Notes under the pieces: model-generated
Database searches by the model: none
What the model saw: only the letters and a program-made list of their open reading frames with translations
Told to the model about the DNA's origin: nothing
Position numbers and translations under genes: made by a program
Part shown: one piece after another, positions 1 through 4,198 of the stretch
Numbering within the stretch: the stretch's first letter is position 1
Layout: each line of letters begins with the position of its first letter
Origin: Rubrobacteraceae bacterium
GTDB taxonomy: Bacteria > Actinomycetota > Rubrobacteria > Rubrobacterales > Rubrobacteraceae
Direction: 5' to 3'
DNA: 6,072 nt
NCBI GenBank assembly: GCA_021156345.1
Contig: JAJNDJ010000066.1
Location: 1 to 6,072, forward strand

Positions 1-527
1 TGGTGATGGCCACCACTTGCGGTATGTTGCAGCTCGCCGCACAGGACTTGGAATCCTCCTCGCCCAGCGAGGTACTCAGACGGGTCAATGAGGCGTTGTC
101 ACCTCGCATCCCCTCCAACATGTTTGTCACCTGCTTCTACGCCATCCTCGATCCCAAGAGCGGTAGTCTCACTTACGCCAACGCAGGACACGACATCCCT
201 TACCTATACCGTAACGGTGACGCCGAGGAGCTGAGGGCTAGGGGGATGCCCCTTGGTCTCATGCCGGGGATGGGCTATGAGGAGAAGGAGACCATCCTGC
301 AAGCAGGCGAGACAGCCCTCCTCTACAGCGACGGGCTGGTAGAGGCCGGCCCTAAGGGTGAGATGTTCGGCTTCCCACGACTTCGTGCTCGCGTCGCCAA
401 GCACGCTGAGGAGAGTTCGCTAGGGCAGTTTCTCTTGGAGGAGCTCTACTCCTTCGTAGGGGAGAGCTGGGAGCAGGAGGACGACATCACCCTCCTTACG
501 CTCAAGCGTTCCGCATACATAAGCTGA
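1..527 (+). CDS. PP2C-family (SpoIIE/RsbU-type) Ser/Thr phosphatase, C-terminal part only
   Basis: This is the 3' end of a gene whose start lies left of the window; reading starts in frame at base 3 and the TGA stop is 525-527, giving 174 visible residues. Hallmarks of the SpoIIE/PPM phosphatase fold are present: NAGH at visible residues 60-63 (family NAGHxxP), GxPLGL at 81-86, LLYSDGLVEA at 107-116 and EQEDDITLLTL at 157-167, where the Asp pair belongs to the metal-binding site. The window opens just after the usual GxPAAL helix, so about half of the catalytic domain and any N-terminal sensor (PAS, GAF, HAMP or response-regulator domain) are missing. Known members dephosphorylate anti-sigma-factor antagonists or similar phosphoproteins in partner-switching and stress signalling; which partner is used here cannot be seen. 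There is no downstream partner gene within 225 bases. The family call is firm; the pathway is not. Confidence 0.93.
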   Translation, partial: VMATTCGMLQLAAQDLESSSPSEVLRRVNEALSPRIPSNMFVTCFYAILDPKSGSLTYANAGHDIPYLYRNGDAEELRARGMPLGLMPGMGYEEKETILQAGETALLYSDGLVEAGPKGEMFGFPRLRARVAKHAEESSLGQFLLEELYSFVGESWEQEDDITLLTLKRSAYIS

Positions 528-683
528 ACTTCAGAGAACACCCCTTCGTCTATGAGGTTCGGTGAATAAGGCGGAGGTGAGGGAGGGGAGGTAGAGGATC
601 GAGCTTGCGCTCGTCGCTGAGGATGAAGCTGGAGTGCTACAGGAGGACCGGGGCGATCTATTCTTCACTATTTCTGTAGAGAA

Positions 684-715
684 TAGATAGACCCCTCTAT
701 ACCGGGCACTATCTA
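684..715. repeat. Inverted repeat TAGATAG-N18-CTATCTA upstream of the HEXXH gene
   Basis: Perfect 7-bp arms lie at 684-690 and 709-715 in an AT-richer stretch of the 528-752 intergenic gap. The 3' arm ends 37 bases before the ATG at 753. A weak -10-like TATACC (698-703) sits between the arms but has no good -35. It could be an operator or a 5'-UTR stem. The rest of 528-752 holds only a short CGAGC/GCTCG hairpin (600-613) and no gene that I can support. Confidence 0.3.
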
Positions 716-752
716 CACTAGAGACGCACTAAGGACAACGGGAAGGACCCTT

Positions 753-1361
753 ATGGCCAAGAAGAGCATAACCCAGGACCTTCACGGGACCAAGTGGAAG
801 GTTCACCAGGACCTCGCGGATTCACCAGGCCTGAGGTTTGCCCAGGAGTACTTCTCCGGCTATGACTGGAGTCAGGTCGAGTGGGTGACCGTCAAGGTTG
901 GTGCATGGGGTGGGCCTGGAACTATCTATGATGAGGAGTTTGGTGGGTGGACCTCTCCTGTTGCCGGTAGGTATCACCAGCTTCGCTCGACCCACACCCG
1001 CGGTGGACTCTACCGTCTTAACTGTAGGGTGAACACACGACTGGGGTGGCCTGCAAACAAACGTACCCGTGTGTCTCCCCTCTACCGGAATAAGGATGGC
1101 TCATGGCCCGATGTACCCGAGGGTCATGAGAGTGGGGCGTGGCTCATCGACCCCAAGACGGGACAGGAGTGGAAGCGACTCTATAGGTTGCTGTCCTTAA
1201 GAGACCAGGATGAAGCTCTCGTGTGGATCATCGCCCATGAAGCCTTCCACTACCTCAGGAGGACCAGGCAGATAGATGGTAAGAACGTAGAGATAGAGGC
1301 AGACCGCTACGCCGAGGGAGTACTCCGTGCCTTCCAGGTGCTGGAGGAGTACCCTGGATAG
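753..1361 (+). CDS. Putative HEXXH zinc metallopeptidase, hypothetical, 202 aa
   Basis: ATG at 753 is preceded by GGAAGGA (741-747) at 5-base spacing, so the start is well supported; the TAG stop is 1359-1361. The C-terminal helix carries HEAFH at residues 162-166 followed by EIEADRYAEG at 180-189. The two His and Glu182 (or Glu180) would make a gluzincin-like zinc site, and the E-x-x-AD-x-(Y/F)-A pattern recalls the ImmA/IrrE (M78) and phage metallopeptidase families. The first 150 residues are rich in Trp, Gly and Tyr, have no signal peptide or membrane segment, and match nothing I recognise. The protein is therefore probably cytosolic. Substrate and role are unknown. There is no XRE-type repressor beside it, as an ImmA pair would have. 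Two short same-strand ORFs follow and a truncated tRNA lies beyond them, which suggests an accessory block. The CDS is secure, the zinc-protease reading is likely, and the family is uncertain. Confidence 0.85.
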   Translation: MAKKSITQDLHGTKWKVHQDLADSPGLRFAQEYFSGYDWSQVEWVTVKVGAWGGPGTIYDEEFGGWTSPVAGRYHQLRSTHTRGGLYRLNCRVNTRLGWPANKRTRVSPLYRNKDGSWPDVPEGHESGAWLIDPKTGQEWKRLYRLLSLRDQDEALVWIIAHEAFHYLRRTRQIDGKNVEIEADRYAEGVLRAFQVLEEYPG

Positions 1362-1404
1362 CGCGGACCAGCTTCGCTACCGAAGAGCACGGAGCATAGG
1401 AGGA

Positions 1405-1626
1405 ATGGGACCGCAAGGCCCGAAGGATGTGACCAGGGACATAGCGCGCGACCTCACGGCACTGGTCGGGGAGATCGCGGCGTTGAAGGGGGACGCTACC
1501 CAGTGGCTCGAAGGCCCCGAGTACGCCACCCTCAAGCACCGTCTGGAGTACGCCCACGCCGCGGTCGAGGCAGCGCTGATCGAGGCCAGGCGCAGGGTGA
1601 GGATGAACGAGGGGCGGGAGTGTTGA
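1405..1626 (+). CDS. Small helical hypothetical protein, 73 aa
   Basis: An AGGAGG core at 1398-1403 lies directly before ATG 1405. One base of spacing is unusually short, so initiation may be weak or may use the upstream in-frame GTG at 1327, which would overlap the HEXXH gene and give 99 aa. From 1405 the product is mostly predicted helix: an Ile/Leu/Ala-rich heptad-like stretch at residues 10-30 and a second helix at about 40-68 ending in an Arg-rich segment (ARRRVR). This would suit a small dimerising helical-hairpin protein. No known domain is recognised. It starts 43 bases after the stop of the HEXXH gene on the same strand and probably shares its transcript. It could be an accessory partner of that protein, but nothing in the sequence shows this. 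Confidence 0.6.
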   Translation: MGPQGPKDVTRDIARDLTALVGEIAALKGDATQWLEGPEYATLKHRLEYAHAAVEAALIEARRRVRMNEGREC

Positions 1627-1727
1627 GGTGTCAGCCCCGGTCCGATGCCCCAGGCGCTCAGGAGGGCGCACAGAGGCCGTGGTGGCGTAGGGCGTTAGAC
1701 AGCTTAGCTGACAGCTTGATGTGCTAA
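1620..1727 (+). CDS. Possible 35-aa peptide with PWWRR motif (doubtful)
   Basis: A GTG at 1620 overlaps the end of the preceding gene by 7 bases and is preceded by the purine-rich GAGGGGCGG at 1610-1618; TTG 1623 is an alternative. The peptide is Gln/Arg/Pro-rich, then has RPWWRRALDSLADSL near the end, a Trp-Trp-Arg-Arg motif followed by a short amphipathic helix. I have an impression of similar Trp-Arg tails on short actinobacterial phage or plasmid proteins, but cannot verify it. The DNA shows an 8-bp direct repeat, GACAGCTT, at 1698-1705 and 1710-1717, which encodes the DSLADSL duplication. The frame stays open well upstream of the GTG, so chance is a real alternative. Confidence 0.3.
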   Translation: MLRCQPRSDAPGAQEGAQRPWWRRALDSLADSLMC

Positions 1728-1786
1728 TTTGCCGCTTGTGTCGTGTAGAAAAGAAGCTTGTTAACCGGCCTTTGGCATACTTAGTC

Positions 1787-1826
1787 GCCGTGTGAAGGCA
1801 GCGCTCTCCCGCTGAGCTAATCGCCC
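1787..1826 (-). pseudogene. Truncated tRNA-Val(CAC): 5' half only
   Basis: Read on the minus strand from 1826, the sequence gives a 7-base acceptor 5' strand (GGGCGAT), TA, D-stem GCTC, D-loop AGCGGGA, D-stem GAGC, G26, anticodon stem CTGCC, loop TTCACAC (anticodon CAC, valine) and the first three bases of the 3' anticodon stem, GGC. That is 40 bases of textbook tRNA. Beyond 1787 the next bases (GA) no longer complete the stem and no variable loop, GGTTCRA T-arm or 3' acceptor strand (TCGCCC) follows in the next 160 bases. The break is in the anticodon stem, a position used by tyrosine recombinases that integrate in tRNA genes. It cannot make a functional tRNA as it stands, although its promoter is intact. 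Confidence 0.82.
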
Positions 1827-1837
1827 CTGAAGCGGTG

Positions 1838-1866
1838 AATATACTATTACCTGGGGCTTCTGTTAA
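1838..1866 (-). promoter_or_regulatory. Sigma70-type promoter of the truncated tRNA-Val
   Basis: On the minus strand a -35 box TTAACA (1866-1861) and a -10 box TATATT (1843-1838) are separated by exactly 17 bases. The tRNA 5' end (1826) is 11 bases beyond the -10, so transcription would begin within a few bases of the mature end, as is common for tRNA genes. The boxes, spacing and position all fit, so the stub is probably still transcribed leftward. Confidence 0.7.
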
Positions 1867-1897
1867 GCTCTTCCTCAGAACGATGGTGGCCTTCGGA

Positions 1898-1903
1898 TAT
1901 AAT
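1898..1903 (+). promoter_or_regulatory. -10 box TATAAT of the Roadblock/TM operon
   Basis: A perfect TATAAT lies 37 bases before the chosen ATG at 1941, predicting a transcript starting near 1910 with a leader of about 30 bases. The -35 region (about 1874-1880, TCAGAA-like) is weak and there is no extended TG motif, so an activator or an alternative sigma factor may help. It faces away from the tRNA promoter, the two forming a divergent pair in under 70 bases. Confidence 0.5.
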
Positions 1904-1905
1904 GC

Positions 1906-1917
1906 CCGCTTCGGCGG
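1906..1917 (+). other. C(UUCG)G tetraloop hairpin at the 5' end of the operon leader
   Basis: CCGC-TTCG-GCGG forms a 4-bp stem closed by the very stable cUUCGg tetraloop. It sits just downstream of the TATAAT at 1898-1903, across the predicted transcription start, so whether the whole stem is in the mRNA depends on the exact start base. If included, it would cap the 5' end of the message. Confidence 0.4.
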
Positions 1918-1940
1918 CAGACAGGGGACGGGAGATGCTT

Positions 1941-2342
1941 ATGGCTGAAAGAAGTGGGGCCGGGGCGGCGCAGGATCTCGACCGCGTGCTTGCTGATCTC
2001 AGGGCGCTCTCGGAGGACATCGACTCGTGCGCCGTACTCTCTGGTGAGCGGGATCTCCTCTCCTCAACGCACGAACCTGGGGTGGATAGGGAGCGGGTCG
2101 GCGCGATGCTTTCCGCGCTCGTGTACCTCTCGGAGCGGGTTGCGAATGAGAGTGGAAAGGGCCACATCTCCCAGCTGCGAATAGATACCGGTGAGGGACA
2201 CTTGCTCGTGGTGCGGCTCGATGGGGGCGGCGTACTGGCGGCCACGACGGACCAGGAAGCAAGGGTCGGCCTCGTACTCTACGATATGCGAAACGCCCGC
2301 GGCGAGGTGGAGAAGGCCATCGCAGAGGGGAGCGACCAATGA
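1941..2342 (+). CDS. Roadblock/LC7 domain protein, 133 aa
   Basis: The domain covers nearly the whole protein: helix 1 (DLDRVLADLRALSEDI), the first strands (SCAVLSGERDLLSST), the long central helix (RERVGAMLSALVYLSERVA), then the strand pairs HISQLRIDTGEG, HLLVVRLDG and GVLAATTDQEARVGLVLYDM, and a final helix. This order and length are typical of Roadblock/LC7 proteins, which dimerise and, in bacteria such as Myxococcus (MglB), act on small Ras-like GTPases; no GTPase gene is visible here. ATG 1941 is preferred because GGGAG (1930-1934) lies 6 bases before it; in-frame ATG 1935 is also possible, while ATG 1902 overlaps the -10 box and is unlikely. The gene overlaps the next by four bases (ATGA), so the two products are probably translated together. 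The domain assignment is from memory of the fold pattern. Confidence 0.83.
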   Translation: MAERSGAGAAQDLDRVLADLRALSEDIDSCAVLSGERDLLSSTHEPGVDRERVGAMLSALVYLSERVANESGKGHISQLRIDTGEGHLLVVRLDGGGVLAATTDQEARVGLVLYDMRNARGEVEKAIAEGSDQ

Positions 2343-2548
2343 AGAAACTCCTGAGACGCCTGTTCCTGCTCGGTGCGCTCGCCGGCGCCGCTTACGCCGC
2401 GCGGAGCTATCTGCAGGGGCAAACGCCAGGTAAGGAGACCGTCCAGATCGTCTTCGACGACGGCTCGACGCGCTCGCTGGCCTCCAACACCACGGAGGGA
2501 CGGGAGTTCACCGACATAGCACGCAAGCTCGTCGAGGCTGGCCTCTAA
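2339..2548 (+). CDS. Small single-pass membrane protein, 69 aa, coupled to the Roadblock gene
   Basis: The ATG at 2339 overlaps the TGA of the Roadblock gene (ATGA), with GAGGGGAG at 2325-2332 placed 6 bases upstream; both support coupled expression. The N-terminus is MKKLLRR followed by an Ala/Leu/Gly-rich hydrophobic helix at residues 8-22, either a membrane anchor or an uncleaved signal. The rest, about residues 28-69, is a small soluble segment with a predicted beta-hairpin (VQIVFDDGSTRSL) and a terminal helix (FTDIARKLVEAGL). No catalytic motif is visible. The basic N-terminus would normally stay inside, putting the C-terminal part outside; if so, direct contact with a cytosolic Roadblock partner would be limited to the first residues. 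The function is unknown. The gene itself is well supported by its context. Confidence 0.83.
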   Translation: MKKLLRRLFLLGALAGAAYAARSYLQGQTPGKETVQIVFDDGSTRSLASNTTEGREFTDIARKLVEAGL

Positions 2549-2803
2549 TTTTGCTAACGGAAGCGTCGGATCGTACGCGCAGACTGCGCACAGCTCACAG
2601 CCTCCCACAGTACGACGCCGTCCCAAGCGACTCGCGAAGGGCAGCGTGGTGTGCGTCGCGGAAGCAAGCTGCCCGATTCTCCGCCCGCACACAATTTCGA
2701 AAAATCTGCGTCAAGTTCCACAGATACAAGCATACATCGCTTCATTTCTTAGTAGTGATGTGCTACGAACTTCGCCTTGATCCGAATTCCGCGAGGTTCG
2801 CTG
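2549..2803. other. Intergenic gap with several inverted repeats, no supported gene
   Basis: This gap lies between two convergent genes. It contains GCGCA-GAC-TGCGC (2577-2589), GGGCAGC (2639-2645) with GCTGCCC (2668-2674), GTGTGCG (2649-2655) with CGCACAC (2686-2692), and a 10-bp stem at 2766-2800. The second and third pairs interlock, so both could form together only as a pseudoknot. The open frame at 2551-2832 has no ribosome site and an unconvincing protein. The gap could encode a structured RNA, a set of terminators, or just decayed sequence. Confidence 0.45.
2766..2800. terminator. Candidate terminator stem-loop between convergent genes
   Basis: CGAACTTCGC (2766-2775) and GCGAGGTTCG (2791-2800) pair over 10 bp with one G-U in the plus-strand RNA and one C-A mismatch in the minus-strand RNA, around a 15-base loop. 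The stem lies 4 bases beyond the stop of the pentapeptide gene on the minus strand and about 220 bases after the small membrane-protein gene on the plus strand. Neither side has a U-tract, so intrinsic termination is uncertain. Confidence 0.4.
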
Positions 2804-3622
2804 TTAAGGATGCTTTGTTCCGTCGGGCATAGTGGCACCTTCGAGGGAGTAGGTTTGGTCTAGTTGCCCAACGCTGAGTTCCTTAACGTTGCGCAGGTCG
2901 GCCCCGCTCAGGTCGGCCATGCTCAGCTCTGTACTGCCTACGTAGGCCTCGCTCAGGTTAGCCGAGATTAGATCCGCCCAATGCAGGTTGGCCTCTCGCA
3001 GGTTAGCTCCTCTGAAGTCTGCCCCACTGAGGTCTGCCCCTTCCATGTTGGCTCTGCTCAGGTCTGCCCCTCTCAAGTCTGCCCCTCTGAGGTTGGCCCC
3101 CCTGAGGTTGGCTGCGCGAAGGTCGGCTCCAAGCAGATCGACAACCGAGCGGTCCTTGATGATCAGGCCCGTCTCATACAAGAACTGCAAAACGCGCGCT
3201 TTACCTTCGCCATCCAACCTTGGCAGCACCGTGTGCGTGCGCCCTTTGGCCAGAATGCTCACCTCCTCGCCACCTCTAGAGTGGCGCAACGGCCTATCTT
3301 TGTCGTTCAACAGTCGAACCATCTGATCGAAGTACGCTGGCAGCGCATGCTGTTGGGCGCGCTGCACTTGGAGTTCTCGTTGCTGCCGTAGGTTCCTACG
3401 TGAGAGGTAGAGAACCCCAACCACACCGGCGCCGATAAGCAACCAACTCCCGCCGGCCACGACGATGACAAAGGATTGAAGGAGGTACTTCCTTTCCGTA
3501 GCGGTTTGGGGATCGATGTATATGCCCAACACGTTCCACAACGCGACGCCGAGTAGGGCGACCACGGTTAATACCAAGAGTATAGCTACGCTTATCAAGA
3601 TGATCCTCATCAGCCGCAGCAA
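2804..3622 (-). CDS. Two-TM pentapeptide-repeat protein, about 272 aa
   Basis: From the chosen TTG start the protein has a short basic N-tip, TM1 at about residues 7-29, an external loop containing IDPQTATERK, TM2 at about 51-73, a basic stop-transfer (RRNLRQQ), a cytosolic linker with AYFDQMVRLLNDKDRPLR and TVLPRLDGEGKARVLQFLYETGLI, then 16 pentapeptides of the A(D/N)LxG type at residues 164-243, and a tail ending LEGATMPDGTKHP. Pentapeptide repeats fold into a right-handed quadrilateral beta-helix. This TM-linker-repeat layout is common in cyanobacterial and Rubrobacter-like proteins, and its function is unknown. TTG 3622-3620 has GAGGA (3636-3632) 9 bases upstream; ATG 3610, in frame, is only 12 bases downstream but would sit 21 bases from that site. 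The open frame extends to 4087, but the extra sequence is low-complexity antisense to the 3858 ORF and is left out. The 235-base gap 3623-3857 separates it from that divergent ORF; I found no convincing promoter there. Confidence 0.9.
   Translation of the reverse strand: MLRLMRIILISVAILLVLTVVALLGVALWNVLGIYIDPQTATERKYLLQSFVIVVAGGSWLLIGAGVVGVLYLSRRNLRQQRELQVQRAQQHALPAYFDQMVRLLNDKDRPLRHSRGGEEVSILAKGRTHTVLPRLDGEGKARVLQFLYETGLIIKDRSVVDLLGADLRAANLRGANLRGADLRGADLSRANMEGADLSGADFRGANLREANLHWADLISANLSEAYVGSTELSMADLSGADLRNVKELSVGQLDQTYSLEGATMPDGTKHP
2894..3133 (-). repeat. 15-bp imperfect tandem repeats encoding the pentapeptide solenoid
   Basis: Sixteen units of 15 bases are present. On the plus strand they look like repeated CTCAGGTCTGCCCC / CTGAGGTTGGCCCC blocks. 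The most similar neighbours are at about 3040-3125, coding for runs of RGADL, RGANL and SGADL. The units nearer the C-terminus (2894-2990) have drifted (SEAYV, GSTEL, SMADL). The conserved centre and diverged edge suggest that the centre has been expanded or homogenised more recently. Confidence 0.85.
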
Positions 3623-3857
3623 TTGGTCCCGTCCTCGGTCGGCGCTAGCCGGGTACCGACTGGCGCGTGAACGATTGTTGGCCGGGTTTGTGTTCCCGAT
3701 CCACTTTGTACTACTTTGCCCTACCAGGAGAAGTATGGAGTATCGCACAGGCAAGATCGAGTACACGCTGTCGTTTTTCTGATGTAATTGGCTATGAGCT
3801 TGAACACGAGACCGAGATCGCCGCCACCGTCGATCTGGCGCGTGAGGATTGGCCACT

Positions 3858-4031
3858 ATGGAGGCTCGTGGCATGACGGACCGCCGCAAAGAGCGCGACC
3901 GCGCGCGGAGGAAGAGGAGGAAGGCCAGGGAGGCCGACGAACGCCGCCGAAAAAAGAGAAACCAAGAGAGAAAGCGCCGCTCCGACGATCTGATGGAAGC
4001 GTGGCGACGCAACCACCCGAGCGAGCAGTAG
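3858..4031 (+). CDS. Possible small Arg/Lys/Glu-rich protein, 57 aa or 52 aa
   Basis: ATG 3858 has GAGGA (3844-3848) 9 bases upstream. In-frame ATG 3873 has GGAGG (3860-3864) 8 bases upstream and would give 52 aa; both are good and I cannot choose with certainty. The product is dominated by DRRKERDRARRKRRK-type residues, predicted to form one long charged helix, with a short LMEAWRRNHPSEQ tail. It has no hydrophobic core, so it would be a nucleic-acid-binding or ribosome-associated peptide if it is real. The opposite strand also has a long open frame here, so purine-rich DNA alone could keep the frame open. It transcribes away from the pentapeptide gene and towards the lipoprotein gene. Confidence 0.5.
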   Translation: MEARGMTDRRKERDRARRKRRKAREADERRRKKRNQERKRRSDDLMEAWRRNHPSEQ

Positions 4032-4098
4032 GCTGTTCTTTTGGCCTCAACCTCACCAGGTGCACGGAACCGCAGCGAAGAGGGCACGAACAGGGCGA

Positions 4099-4118
4099 GT
4101 CATGCTGGCCATTATGAC
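4099..4118. promoter_or_regulatory. Inverted repeat GTCAT-N10-ATGAC, candidate operator
   Basis: Perfect 5-bp arms lie at 4099-4103 and 4114-4118 in the 167-base gap before the lipoprotein gene, about 80 bases ahead of its start. The two-turn-like symmetry would suit a dimeric regulator. Short arms make chance likely and I see no convincing -35/-10 pair in this gap. Confidence 0.2.
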
Positions 4119-4198
4119 GTACCCAGCCTGTTCGAGGTTGCGTCAGGCTTTCAGAGGAATGAACTCATGCTCCGGCCCTCGACGGGAAAGGAGCGATG

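Noticed and set aside
600..613. CGAGC-TTGC-GCTCG hairpin as terminator of the phosphatase gene
   Set aside because: Only 5 bp, 73 bases past the stop and with no T-run; too weak to call.
1255..1671. Minus-strand 138-aa open frame
   Set aside because: Antisense to the HEXXH and 73-aa genes, rich in Pro/Arg/Leu/Ser as expected of a GC-rich shadow, and has no motif.
1627..1786. tRNA intron followed by the missing 3' half of tRNA-Val
   Set aside because: I looked on the minus strand for a GGTTCRA T-arm and a TCGCCC acceptor strand between the stub and 1627 and found neither, so a short-intron explanation is not supported inside the window.
1847..2245. Minus-strand 132-aa open frame opposite the Roadblock gene
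   Set aside because: Ser/Arg/Pro-rich shadow of a gene with a clear domain. It would also run through the tRNA promoter.
2551..2832. Plus-strand 93-aa open frame after the small membrane-protein gene
   Set aside because: No ribosome site, composition unlike a folded protein, and it runs into the end of the minus-strand pentapeptide gene.
2894..3133. CRISPR array or minisatellite
   Set aside because: The 15-base period has no spacers, stays in frame and encodes the pentapeptide solenoid.
2981..3391. Plus-strand 136-aa and 112-aa repeat-like frames (runs of VCPSQ or PLRSAP)
   Set aside because: They are mirror translations of the pentapeptide repeats. The A(D/N)LxG pattern on the minus strand is the real code.
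3623..4087. N-terminal extension of the pentapeptide protein to an ATG at 4087
   Set aside because: The added 155 residues are Arg/Ser-rich low complexity, antisense to the 3858 ORF, and have no domain. The TM1 start at 3610-3622 is natural and has a ribosome site at 3632-3636.
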